The position numbers and the translations under genes were made by a program. From assembly GCF_900543425.1 (NCBI RefSeq), contig NZ_UQRQ01000007.1, forward strand, positions 109,432 to 173,431: a stretch of 64,000 nucleotides of DNA. The letters are read 5' to 3'. Below, piece by piece: positions 37,739 to 46,905 of the stretch (the first letter of the stretch is position 1; each line of letters starts with the position of its first letter). The notes under the pieces are model-generated. The model worked only from the letters and a program-made list of their open reading frames with translations, was not told where the DNA came from and did no database searches. The stretch is from an uncultured Sanguibacteroides sp. (GTDB lineage: Bacteria; Bacteroidota; Bacteroidia; Bacteroidales; Marinifilaceae).

Positions 37739-40039
37739 ATGAAACACACATATATACTCATCCTCTTCTTGACATTCGTCTTATCCGGTTTTGCAGACGA
37801 AGAAAACAATAAACCCAAAAGCGATGCCAATATCATGGGACATGTAATCAACAAAGAGACAAAAGAACACATACCTTTTTTATCCGTTTTTCTTAAAGAT
37901 ACCCATCTCGGCACCTACACGGATGAAACAGGACACTATTTCCTTAAAAACTTACCGGCAGGAAAACATATTTTACGCGTACAGGGAGTCGGCTATAAAA
38001 GCGTGGAAAAAGAGGTATTTCTGGAAAAAGGAAAAACCCTGGAAATTAATTTTGAGATCAGCGAAGACAACATCATGCTGGAAGGGTCTGTGGTCACCGC
38101 CAACCGAAACGAAACCAGCCGTAAAGAAGCTCCGGTGGTTATCAACGTATTAACACCTAAAATATTTGAAAACACCAACTCGTTTTGTCTGGCACAAGGA
38201 TTAAATTTTCAACCGGGACTACGAGTTGAAAATAATTGCCAGAATTGTGGGTTTCAACAGGTTCGCATCAACGGTTTAGACGGTCCCTATACCCAAATAT
38301 TAATTGATAGTCGCCCCTCTTTCAGTTCTCTCTCGGGAGTATACGGACTGGAACAGATTCCCGTCAATATGATCGAACGAATCGAGATAATGAGAGGAGG
38401 AGGGTCCGCCCTATTCGGTTCCAATGCCATCGCGGGAACAATCAACATCATCACCAGAGAACCGCTCTATAATTTCTTCCAAGTCAGCCACAATTTATCA
38501 GCTATTGACGGTAAGAGTTTCGATAACGTAACCAGCTTTAACGGAGCTATTACAAATGAGCAAAAGACAACGGGAGTATACCTTTTCGGTATGGTACGAG
38601 ACCGCCAGGCTTACGATCACGATAAAGACGGATTCACGGAATTGGGTAAACTGGATAACACTTCATTAGGGTTCAGAACCTACTATAAACCGACCAATTA
38701 CAGTAAAATCACCTTGGAATACCACCACATTAAAGAATTTCGCCGGGGAGGAAACTTACTCGACAAGCCTCCTCACGAAACGGATATTACGGAGCAAGCC
38801 GAACACGACATACATGGCGGAGGCTTAAATTATACGTTTAATTCCAAAGACTACAAACACCATTTGAACGTGTATACCTCCATACAAAATATAGGACGCA
38901 AATCATATTACGGAGCAGATAAGGATCCTGATGCCTATGGAAAAACAACAGACATCACGTTTGTCGGAGGTACTCAATATTCATATAATTTCGATCATTT
39001 GCTCTTTCTCCCCTCGGAATTGACTACCGGTTTCGAATATTCGTACGACAAATTAACCGATATCATGTTGGGATACAACAGAAACCTCAACCAGGAGATA
39101 TATGTTTACAGTTTATATTTACAGAATGAATGGAAAACAGAACATTTCAGTTTTCTAATCGGAGGACGCATGGATAAAAATAGTGCCGTAAATAACCCCA
39201 TATTCAGTCCGAGATTGAATCTTCGGTATAGTCCGATCGATGCCATCAACCTACGAGCCAGCTATTCCGAAGGCTTTCGGGCTCCCCAGACCTATGATGA
39301 AGACTTGCATGTAGCTGCCGTCAACAACGAAGTCGCTATCATTCAAGTGGCCAAAGATCTGAAAACGGAACGTTCCAGAAGTTATAGCGCTTCTATCGAC
39401 TATTACGCTACCTGGGGAAGCACGCAACTGAATTTATTAGCCGAAGGATTTTATACTAATTTAAGAAATATCTTCGTCTTGGAACCGCTCGGACCGGATA
39501 AAGACGGAAACATCATCTACGAACGCAGAAACGGTAACGAGGCGATCGTAAAAGGTATCAACGTGGAAGGAAAAATCGTTCCCCACTATAAAGCACAAAT
39601 TCAATTCGGGGCTACATTTCAAAGTAGTAAATACGATCAACCGCAGGCCTGGACGGATGACCCCGAAGTAGAGAAAACACGTAAATTGCTACGTTCGCCC
39701 GACACATACGGATACCTTACAACCAGCTTTATCCCTTTCAAGAATTTCTCATTCTCTCTCTCGGGAACTTACACCGGACCGATGTACATAGGACATGAAA
39801 AAGGATATATTGAAAAGAGTGTATTGAAAAAAACATCCTCTTTTTTCGATGCCACACTTAAATTAAATTACGATATTAAATTCAATAACTACACGGTACA
39901 GATAAGCGGAGGAGTACAGAACCTATTGGATAGTTACCAGAACGATTTTGATAAGGGAGCCAATCGGGATTCCAAATATATTTACGGACCAGGACTTCCT
40001 CGCACTTATTTTGCCGGAATTAAATTCGGTATATTCTAA
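37739..40039 (+). CDS. TonB-dependent outer membrane receptor with carboxypeptidase-like N-terminal domain
   Basis: A 766-residue receptor. The signal peptide covers residues 1-19. A CarboxypepD_reg-like beta domain (about 28-110) follows, containing GHVINKETKEHIPFLSVF. The plug domain (about 115-235) holds the motif RGGGSALFGSNAIAGTINI, and the barrel (240-766) ends in FGIF, an aromatic C-terminus typical of Omp85-inserted barrels. It lacks a SusD partner and is of the size of metal, cofactor or siderophore receptors. With the His-rich protein upstream, a metal or haem-like ligand is the best guess. Confidence 0.9.
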   Translation: MKHTYILILFLTFVLSGFADEENNKPKSDANIMGHVINKETKEHIPFLSVFLKDTHLGTYTDETGHYFLKNLPAGKHILRVQGVGYKSVEKEVFLEKGKTLEINFEISEDNIMLEGSVVTANRNETSRKEAPVVINVLTPKIFENTNSFCLAQGLNFQPGLRVENNCQNCGFQQVRINGLDGPYTQILIDSRPSFSSLSGVYGLEQIPVNMIERIEIMRGGGSALFGSNAIAGTINIITREPLYNFFQVSHNLSAIDGKSFDNVTSFNGAITNEQKTTGVYLFGMVRDRQAYDHDKDGFTELGKLDNTSLGFRTYYKPTNYSKITLEYHHIKEFRRGGNLLDKPPHETDITEQAEHDIHGGGLNYTFNSKDYKHHLNVYTSIQNIGRKSYYGADKDPDAYGKTTDITFVGGTQYSYNFDHLLFLPSELTTGFEYSYDKLTDIMLGYNRNLNQEIYVYSLYLQNEWKTEHFSFLIGGRMDKNSAVNNPIFSPRLNLRYSPIDAINLRASYSEGFRAPQTYDEDLHVAAVNNEVAIIQVAKDLKTERSRSYSASIDYYATWGSTQLNLLAEGFYTNLRNIFVLEPLGPDKDGNIIYERRNGNEAIVKGINVEGKIVPHYKAQIQFGATFQSSKYDQPQAWTDDPEVEKTRKLLRSPDTYGYLTTSFIPFKNFSFSLSGTYTGPMYIGHEKGYIEKSVLKKTSSFFDATLKLNYDIKFNNYTVQISGGVQNLLDSYQNDFDKGANRDSKYIYGPGLPRTYFAGIKFGIF

Positions 40040-40049
40040 ATCAACAAAT

Positions 40050-40079
40050 TATCCCTCGGAAAATCTTTTTCGAGGGATA
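40050..40079. terminator. Bidirectional terminator between the TonB receptor and kinase genes
   Basis: A perfect 9-bp stem (40050-40058 with 40071-40079) with an A/T-rich 12-base loop lies between convergent genes. Confidence 0.75.
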
Positions 40080-40085
40080 GTTATA

Positions 40086-41801
40086 TTATCGAACCGGAAA
40101 GGAGATTGTAAACCGACTGCCCTTACCCACTTTGCTGTCTACCCAAATTTTTCCATTATGAGCTTCTACAAAATCCTTGGAAATAGCCAATCCTAAACCG
40201 CTTCCCTGAACTTTGGTTCCGGGCACTCTAAAATAACGATCGAAAATACTCTGGTGGTAACGCGGATCTATACCTTTCCCAAAATCCTGTACAAAAATTT
40301 CAACCCGCTTATCCTTTTCATAAGCTCCCACGATAATCCTTGAATTCTCTTTGGAATAATGGATGGCATTGGATAACAAATTCGTAATCACCCAGGCGAT
40401 CTTCTCACTATCCACGAACAGCTTGGAGATCTTTTCAGGATATTCGACCTCGATATTACATCCGAAACGTTCTGCCAAAACCCGGGTTGCCGAAACCGCA
40501 TAATGAATCAATTCTATCGGCTTCGTGACCTTGGGACTTAATGTTAATTTCCCTGTTTCAACTTGTGTCAATTTCAATAGCTCTCCGGTAATATTCAATA
40601 AACGGTCGCTATTCTCTTTAATACTTTCTGCCAAAGAGACCTGCTCCTCATTCAATTGTCCGACCCGTTGGTCTTCCAACAATTTTAAACTCATCATAAT
40701 AGCGGCAATCGGTGTCTTCAGCTCATGAGAAATCGTTGAGATAAAAGTTGTCTTAGCCGAATCCAACTCCTTAAATTCAGTAATATTTTTCAAGATAATC
40801 AAATCTCCCACGTACTTTTGCTCATTCTCTCCCGTTTTGGTAAGGCGAACCGGAACGTAATAAGCCTGAAAAAAACTCTCCTTATCATCTGCATATATCT
40901 TCAATGGCTCATGCTTTTCATTCGGATGTATTAATTCTCGAATAAGACGACGTAACAAATCATTTTTTAAAGAAAGCTCTGCCGCCGACTGCCGAATAAC
41001 CTCTTCCCTTTTCAGGTTCAAAACAGATAGCGCATCATCATTAACAAATATAATTTTTCTCTCCTCGTTTAAGCCAATAATCGGCTCTCGAATACTGTTC
41101 ACGATCGCCTCTATATATTTCTTACTGGATAACAAATCTTCCAAAGAACTCCGTTGATATTCCGCTAACTTTTCCGCCATCGTGTTGAATGAAGCCGCAA
41201 CATCCCCAAACTCCTTTGTTTTATGAAAATAAAGACGCTGATCATAATTTCGTTTGGCAATCTCTATAATACCATTTGTTAATTCTTTTATCGGACGGGT
41301 AATCTGGGCGGGGAAAACAAGCAATAACAAAAAGGCAACGGTGATACTTCCCATTCCCATGATGGAAAGCCATAACATCGCCTCGTGAGCTGTTCGCATG
41401 GCAACTTCACTTTTACGCTGGATAGAAGCCATATTCAAGTTCATAATCTGGATCAGATCCATCCGAACCTGATGAAGACGTTCCTCATCCTGTCCTTCCT
41501 GCAATAATTTAAAATGCCTGATCAAACGTTCCGTAACCTCCGATTCATCTATTTCCGTTATGTTCTTCTGCTGCCTTTCCAAATTTTCAATAAAAACCTT
41601 AATAGCTGATTGATCCGTCTCAATCTGTTCAACAGCATGCAACATCCGCTTTGCATAATCCAAAGAATTATAATTATCTGCCAAAATATTCTGGGTATCC
41701 GTCGATAATTTATAAATATAACCTACTGACAGTACCCCCATCAAAACGATAATTAAAAACAAAATCCCTATTCCAGATGTCAGTTTCGTCTTTATCTTCA
41801 T
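40086..41801 (-). CDS. Membrane sensor histidine kinase of the Kdp locus
   Basis: A 571-residue kinase. Membrane helix 1 (about 8-30), a helical periplasmic sensor (30-145), helix 2 (about 145-168) and a HAMP domain (170-225) are followed by a PAS domain (about 230-340), HisKA with the phosphorylated His359 (FISTISHELKTP), and HATPase_c with the N box, DFGKG and GSGLGLAI. It starts 12 bp after the KdpD sensor half and most likely supplies the kinase that the short KdpD lacks. The pair would sense low K+ or turgor and phosphorylate the NtrC-type regulator at 49155-50507. That link is inferred from position. Confidence 0.9.
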   Translation of the reverse strand: MKIKTKLTSGIGILFLIIVLMGVLSVGYIYKLSTDTQNILADNYNSLDYAKRMLHAVEQIETDQSAIKVFIENLERQQKNITEIDESEVTERLIRHFKLLQEGQDEERLHQVRMDLIQIMNLNMASIQRKSEVAMRTAHEAMLWLSIMGMGSITVAFLLLLVFPAQITRPIKELTNGIIEIAKRNYDQRLYFHKTKEFGDVAASFNTMAEKLAEYQRSSLEDLLSSKKYIEAIVNSIREPIIGLNEERKIIFVNDDALSVLNLKREEVIRQSAAELSLKNDLLRRLIRELIHPNEKHEPLKIYADDKESFFQAYYVPVRLTKTGENEQKYVGDLIILKNITEFKELDSAKTTFISTISHELKTPIAAIMMSLKLLEDQRVGQLNEEQVSLAESIKENSDRLLNITGELLKLTQVETGKLTLSPKVTKPIELIHYAVSATRVLAERFGCNIEVEYPEKISKLFVDSEKIAWVITNLLSNAIHYSKENSRIIVGAYEKDKRVEIFVQDFGKGIDPRYHQSIFDRYFRVPGTKVQGSGLGLAISKDFVEAHNGKIWVDSKVGKGSRFTISFPVR

Positions 41802-41813
41802 AACTCTACATTT

Positions 41814-42935
41814 TCATGATAACACGATCAAATCCACATTCAATGCCCCTAAGTTATTCAATAATTTCTTATATCGTAAGGCGGTTCTCATAAATGAAAA
41901 AAGTCGGATATCCGGTTTCCCCACACATAAGGTACTAATCTGGCGTTCCCGGCAAACCCGAATAATACTCCCGATAATATCATTAGACTGTACCTGAATC
42001 ACTTCTCCTCCCAATTCGGAAGCAAGCTTAAAATGATTGATCAAATAACGCTGGTTGGCCAACGGTATCCGATCAGGACTTTCCCGATGCGTTTGGACGT
42101 ACAAAACAGAAAACCTGGAATTGTACCTCGTGGCCAATCGAGCCACTTTGCGGATCAATTTTCGAGGTGTTTTCTCATGGCTACTGATACAAGCCATAAA
42201 ACGCTCGTGCCGAAGTCCCACGTTTTCCACTACCTCGTTCTCTACTTTTTTTTCCACCCGTAAAGCTACCTCCTTTAATGCCAATTCCCGTAGTTGCAAG
42301 ATATTCTCTGCTTTAAAAAAATGATTCAAGGCTATATCTATCTTTTCGGGTTTATAAATTTTCCCGGCTTTCAAACGGGTAACCAACTCCTCTGCAGTCA
42401 AATCGATGTTTACTACTTCATCGGCCTCCTCAAATACCCGATCAGGCACTCTCTCCTTCACCTCGATACCGGCAATATCCTGAATCTCTTCATTCAAGCT
42501 CTCGATATGTTGAATATTGATCGCGCTGATAACATTTATTCCGGCATCCAACAAGTCAAAAACATCCTGCCATCTTTTCTCGTTCACACTCCCTTCCGCA
42601 TTCGTATGGGCCAATTCATCCACAATAACTACCTCCGGACGGATTTGCAGGATAGCCTGCAAGTCCATCTCTTCAATTTCTTTTCCTTTATAATATATTT
42701 TCCGCCGGGGAATAACAGGTAATCCTTCTAAAAGAGCTTCTGTATCCACTCGTTCGTGTGTCTCGATATAACCGATTTGCACATCGATTCCGTTTCGCAA
42801 TAACTCATGCGCCTCCTGCAACATCCGGTAAGTCTTCCCTACCCCCGCTATCATACCGATGTATACCTTAAAATGTCCTCTCCGGCTTTTCCGAATCAGA
42901 TTCAAAAAATGCTGTACACTTTGTTCCTTATCCAT
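41814..42935 (-). CDS. kdpD: Stand-alone KdpD N-terminal sensor (KdpD domain + USP), no kinase
   Basis: A 373-residue protein equal to the cytoplasmic N-terminal part of KdpD. The KdpD domain (about 18-225) has the Walker-like loop GMIAGVGKTYRML (near residue 27) and the VDELAHTNAEGS motif. A universal stress protein-like domain (about 245-370) follows. It ends before the four membrane helices and the kinase core of classic KdpD. The sequence closes cleanly with a normal stop, so it appears to be a natural split and not a truncation, with the kinase encoded 12 bp downstream. It probably senses cytoplasmic ligands and docks on the kinase. Confidence 0.92.
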   Translation of the reverse strand: MDKEQSVQHFLNLIRKSRRGHFKVYIGMIAGVGKTYRMLQEAHELLRNGIDVQIGYIETHERVDTEALLEGLPVIPRRKIYYKGKEIEEMDLQAILQIRPEVVIVDELAHTNAEGSVNEKRWQDVFDLLDAGINVISAINIQHIESLNEEIQDIAGIEVKERVPDRVFEEADEVVNIDLTAEELVTRLKAGKIYKPEKIDIALNHFFKAENILQLRELALKEVALRVEKKVENEVVENVGLRHERFMACISSHEKTPRKLIRKVARLATRYNSRFSVLYVQTHRESPDRIPLANQRYLINHFKLASELGGEVIQVQSNDIIGSIIRVCRERQISTLCVGKPDIRLFSFMRTALRYKKLLNNLGALNVDLIVLS

Positions 42936-42962
42936 ACTCTCTCTTCAGCAAAAAATATACTA

Positions 42963-42970
42963 CAAATATA
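42963..42970 (-). promoter_or_regulatory. -7 box of the kdpD-kinase operon
   Basis: TATATTTG on the minus strand lies 28 bases upstream of the kdpD ATG. A separate promoter for the sensor operon fits the terminator at 43101-43123. Confidence 0.55.
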
Positions 42971-43040
42971 GGAAACAGATAGACATACTCATTACCACTA
43001 ATTTATATATTACAAGGCATATAAAATCGTTGATCCCGCT

Positions 43041-43074
43041 TTTTCATTTTGAAAATTTCTTTTCAAAATGAAAA
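43041..43074. promoter_or_regulatory. Inverted pair of a 15-bp dyad upstream of kdpD
   Basis: Two copies of the same 15-mer face each other: TTTTCATTTTGAAAA at 43041-43055, whose reverse complement TTTTCAAAATGAAAA lies at 43060-43074. The identical 15-mer occurs once more at 49000-49014 upstream of the kdp operon. It is likely a binding site of the NtrC-type Kdp regulator. It could in part act as a weak AT-rich terminator, but a better one lies next to it. Confidence 0.65.
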
Positions 43075-43100
43075 ATACGACCTCACCAGCTTGCCCAAAA

Positions 43101-43123
43101 CCCGGAAAGAATATCTTTCCGGG
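43101..43123 (-). terminator. Terminator of the kdp operon
   Basis: A perfect 10-bp GC-rich stem (43101-43110 with 43114-43123) with a 3-base loop is followed on the minus strand by TTTTGGG. It lies 27 bases past the stop of the barrel protein. Confidence 0.85.
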
Positions 43124-43149
43124 CCAATGCATAAAATAAATCACTTGTA

Positions 43150-43887
43150 TTATCTCAATGTAAATCCCAAGACAAAATGTGCATCTTCATGAGCGGGATC
43201 GAAAATAATTTTCGTAAAGACAGGCAAGGAGAATAACTTGCTGATTTGTATCTCTTTCGAGGCACCTAATCCAATGTTCATTACACTAAAACCATTAACG
43301 CCATACAGGTTACTCTCATAGGGAGAAAAGCCTAACGTAAAATTCAAATCCACACTTTTTACTGAAAAAGGATAGTTTATCTCCACGTAAGAGGAGTAAT
43401 TTTGTTTTTCGTTATCTTTTTTATCGGCCCCCCAAACCATTGCGCTCCAAGAGATACTCAACGGAAATTTTTCCGAAACAAAATACCCGATACCTACCTC
43501 CACATGATGAGCCGTATTATGATTATCAAAATGAAAATACTTGTTATTTTTCCAGGAAGATTTATCTCCTGATTTCTCTCCTTCCCACCAATAATCTGCC
43601 ACGAACAAATTAAATTTTCTATAACTGTAAGCCGCTGTCAAATCTATCTCTTTATGAGCACCGCTTATCTCTTTTGACCCCCAGGCCGTGAAAGAAAAAG
43701 TTCCTATACTCATGGATAAGGTAGGCTGAATACTGGCCCCTGCATTATAAGCTCCACGCCAGATATAAGAACTCACAACATCTCCGCTTACCTTAAATTC
43801 CACACTCTTTACGCTTTTTTGCGCCTGTACCTCTACGACAGCTCCTATCAACAGGAGTACTAAAATCGTTTTTTCAAAAAATTTCAT
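43150..43887 (-). CDS. Outer-membrane beta-barrel protein of the kdp operon
   Basis: A 245-residue exported protein. The signal peptide ends near VQAQ (residue 22). The mature part is a series of alternating amphipathic strands with many aromatic residues and a final FVLGFTLR strand, the pattern of a small outer-membrane barrel. The opening GDVVSSYIWRG resembles TorF-type putative porins, which is a tentative match. It lies downstream of kdpC on the same strand and before the operon terminator, so it may serve K+ entry through the outer membrane. The 243-base gap to kdpC contains no gene that I can see. Confidence 0.7.
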   Translation of the reverse strand: MKFFEKTILVLLLIGAVVEVQAQKSVKSVEFKVSGDVVSSYIWRGAYNAGASIQPTLSMSIGTFSFTAWGSKEISGAHKEIDLTAAYSYRKFNLFVADYWWEGEKSGDKSSWKNNKYFHFDNHNTAHHVEVGIGYFVSEKFPLSISWSAMVWGADKKDNEKQNYSSYVEINYPFSVKSVDLNFTLGFSPYESNLYGVNGFSVMNIGLGASKEIQISKLFSLPVFTKIIFDPAHEDAHFVLGFTLR

Positions 43888-44130
43888 TTCATTAAAAAAT
43901 TAACATAAAACAACAAACATCCATCAAAATTTCGAGCACGACCCTCCCGGCCCGTCAATACGATAAAACAGGAACCGATAGAAAGACGATAAGAATTGAT
44001 AAAAAGGGAAGTTCTTAAGTTACGGATCAATTATCCCGACACTCCTTATACTTTCCGAACTTCCCCGAAATGTAATAATGTCACTCGAAGACTTATACAT
44101 TTCTCTAAATAACCCCAACTAAATATAAAC

Positions 44131-44700
44131 TTAATCTGCACCTTTTTCCAATGCAACATTGAGTTTCAATACATTGACCCTGGAGGTTCCGAATAGACCC
44201 AACAAAGGCTTTTCGATCTGTTCATCCACGATCTCTCTTACTTTTTCTTCCGAGATACCCCTGGCTTGGGCTACCCGCTTTACCTGCACGTAAGCTCCTT
44301 CCGGAGAAATATGCGGATCCAAGCCACTACCGCTGGCTGTCACCATTTCCGAAGGTATCTCCGAACGCTTCAGATAGGGATGTTTTACCAAGAAAGTATC
44401 GACTCTTGCCTCAACTTCCTCCAAATACTCCGGATTGGACGTACCTTTATTACTACCTCCTGCTCCGTCCCCGGCATAATCAACAGCCGAAGGACGACCC
44501 CAAAAATAGACATCCTCCGTAAAAACCTGACCGACATTAGCCGCACCAACCACCTTACCGTTTAAAGTAACTAACTCTACTTTTCCATGGTTAGGTCCCG
44601 CAATCAAGGCAAACAACCAAAGTATGGAAATATAAAATACACTAAAGAATACACCAAAAACAAGTGTTAACTTCAAGGATTTCAACAAATTTGATTTCAT
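44131..44700 (-). CDS. kdpC: Potassium-transporting ATPase subunit KdpC
   Basis: A 189-residue subunit of the high-affinity K+ pump. One N-terminal membrane helix (about 12-34) is followed by a periplasmic domain with the family stretches FWGRPSAVDY, SGLDPHISPEGA and LNVALEKG. It stabilises the complex of KdpA and KdpB. It follows kdpB by 81 bp in the order F-A-B-C. Confidence 0.97.
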   Translation of the reverse strand: MKSNLLKSLKLTLVFGVFFSVFYISILWLFALIAGPNHGKVELVTLNGKVVGAANVGQVFTEDVYFWGRPSAVDYAGDGAGGSNKGTSNPEYLEEVEARVDTFLVKHPYLKRSEIPSEMVTASGSGLDPHISPEGAYVQVKRVAQARGISEEKVREIVDEQIEKPLLGLFGTSRVNVLKLNVALEKGAD

Positions 44701-44781
44701 TATCTTTATATTTTAATTCATACGTTATCAAAATGTCAGGAGGACCCGCCAGATGTCGCCCTCACGAGCCCTAATCCTGAC

Positions 44782-46821
44782 TCAGAAAAATAACCCAACT
44801 AAAAGATCTATTAATTTAATTCCGACAAAGGGTGCTATAATCCCTCCCACGCCGTATATCAACAGGTTACGCCGTAACAGGGCTGAAGCTCCGATAGGTT
44901 TATAACTAACTCCCCGCAGAGCCAGCGGGATCAGAATAGGTATAATAATCGCGTTAAAAATTACAGCAGAAAGAATGGCTGTTTCCGGACTATGCAGATG
45001 CATGATGTTCAAAGCCCCCAAGGAAGGAATCGTCAACATAAACAAAGCCGGTACAATGGCAAAATATTTCGCAACATCATTAGCTATACTGAAAGTCGTC
45101 AAAGTCCCCCGTGTCATCAGTAACTGTTTGCCGATTTCCACGATCTCGATTAATTTGGTAGGATCATTGTCCAAATCTACCATATTCCCGGCTTCTTTTG
45201 CCGCCTGAGTCCCGCTATTCATGGCTACCCCGACATCAGCCTGAGCCAGAGCAGGCGCATCATTAGTTCCATCTCCCATCATCGCAACCAATTTTCCGTT
45301 TTGCTGTTCCTTACGGATATACTCCATCTTATCTTCCGGCTTGGCTTCCGCAATAAAATCATCCACACCTGCCTTATCTGCAATATATTTTGCCGTCAAG
45401 GGATTATCTCCCGTTACCATGACTGTCTTCACCCCCATTTTACGTAACCGTTCGAAACGCTCCTGTATTCCCGGCTTAATAATATCCTGCAACTCGATTA
45501 CCCCTATGACCTTTTCATTCTCGGAAACTACCAGCGGAGTCCCTCCGTTTTCCGAAATAATGCGTATGGTCTCTTCCGTCTCCCGGGGCATCGAATTATT
45601 CGCTTTCTCTGCCATACGACGAATCGCATCGGTTGCCCCTTTCCGTATCCTCACTCCGTTTCCCAAATTAACCCCGGAACAACGGGTCTCAGCCGTAAAT
45701 TGAATCATCGAAGCTCCTTCCGTATTCAAATCTCGAATACGAATACCTCTCTCCCGTCCTAACTCGACGATAGACTTTCCTTCTGGGGTCTCATCCGATA
45801 GGGAGGATAACAGACAAGCCCGAATAAAATGTTTTTCATCCACGCCGTTAGCCGGATAAAATCGGGTAGCCTTACGATTCCCTATCGTAATCGTACCGGT
45901 TTTATCCAAAAGCAAGGTATCGATATCACCTGCCGTTTCAACAGCCTTTCCCGATTTTGTAATGACATTAGCCCGTAAAGCCCGATCCATACCTGCAATT
46001 CCGATGGCCGACAATAACCCTCCTATCGTTGTCGGTATCAAACATACAAACAATGAGATAAAGGCCGCCACGGTAATATTCGTTCCCACGTAATCACCAA
46101 AAGGTTTTAAGGTAGCACACACGATAACAAATACCAAAGTAAAACCGGCCAACAAAATGGTCAACGCAATCTCGTTCGGCGTTTTCTGGCGAGACGCACC
46201 CTCCACAAGAGCAATCATCTTATCCAAAAAGCTTTCTCCCGGCTGAGTGGTTACCAACACCCTGATACGATCGGAAAGCACTTTCGTTCCGCCGGTGACA
46301 GAACTTTTATCTCCCCCTGCCTCCCGGATAACCGGGGCACTCTCCCCGGTAATGGCACTCTCGTCGATTGAGGCCAATCCCTCGACAATATCCCCGTCGG
46401 AAGGAATAATATCTCCGGCCTCACATTCGAACAAATCTCCTTTTCTTAATTTGGAACTACTTATTATCTCTATTTTTCCATTTACGATCACCTTGGCAGG
46501 AGTCTCTTCACGTGTCTTTCTCAGACTGTCGGCTTGTGCCTTTCCTCTCGCTTCCGCTATGGCCTCCGCAAAATTGGCAAACAATAAAGTAATCAACAAA
46601 ATAAGAGATACGGTTATATTATACCCGAACGAACCCTGTCCCGTCATCCCCGTGGCAGCAATGTATACGGATACAAGCAACATCATGACCGTACATACCT
46701 CCACCGTAAACATGATCGGGTTCCGAAACATCGTACGCGGATTCAACTTCACGAACGACTGTTTTAAACTTTCTACAACTAACTCCTTTGGAAATAAAGA
46801 AGCAGACTTATTATTTCTCAT
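44782..46821 (-). CDS. kdpB: Potassium-transporting ATPase ATP-binding subunit KdpB
   Basis: A 679-residue P-type ATPase of the family's usual length. Visible motifs are the actuator loop SAITGES, the phosphorylated Asp in DKTGTIT, the nucleotide-domain region and the hinge GDGTNDAPALAQADVG. Seven membrane helices are evident at about 33-60, 62-83, 218-245, 250-280 and three at the C-terminus. It powers K+ import through KdpA. It is translated from the same operon as kdpA, which ends 84 bp upstream. Confidence 0.98.
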   Translation of the reverse strand: MRNNKSASLFPKELVVESLKQSFVKLNPRTMFRNPIMFTVEVCTVMMLLVSVYIAATGMTGQGSFGYNITVSLILLITLLFANFAEAIAEARGKAQADSLRKTREETPAKVIVNGKIEIISSSKLRKGDLFECEAGDIIPSDGDIVEGLASIDESAITGESAPVIREAGGDKSSVTGGTKVLSDRIRVLVTTQPGESFLDKMIALVEGASRQKTPNEIALTILLAGFTLVFVIVCATLKPFGDYVGTNITVAAFISLFVCLIPTTIGGLLSAIGIAGMDRALRANVITKSGKAVETAGDIDTLLLDKTGTITIGNRKATRFYPANGVDEKHFIRACLLSSLSDETPEGKSIVELGRERGIRIRDLNTEGASMIQFTAETRCSGVNLGNGVRIRKGATDAIRRMAEKANNSMPRETEETIRIISENGGTPLVVSENEKVIGVIELQDIIKPGIQERFERLRKMGVKTVMVTGDNPLTAKYIADKAGVDDFIAEAKPEDKMEYIRKEQQNGKLVAMMGDGTNDAPALAQADVGVAMNSGTQAAKEAGNMVDLDNDPTKLIEIVEIGKQLLMTRGTLTTFSIANDVAKYFAIVPALFMLTIPSLGALNIMHLHSPETAILSAVIFNAIIIPILIPLALRGVSYKPIGASALLRRNLLIYGVGGIIAPFVGIKLIDLLVGLFF

Positions 46822-46905
46822 CTCAGTACTATTTTATCCTACATATTCTCGATTCCACAATTTACCATCCTGAATTTTTTCTAATCGTAAATCAGAAATC
46901 ATCAA

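Noticed and set aside
43041..43074. The inverted dyad pair as the terminator of the kdp operon
   Set aside because: It is AT-only in its arms, and a GC-rich hairpin followed by T residues (43101-43123) lies nearer the stop codon. The same 15-mer recurs upstream of the kdp promoter, which favours a binding site.
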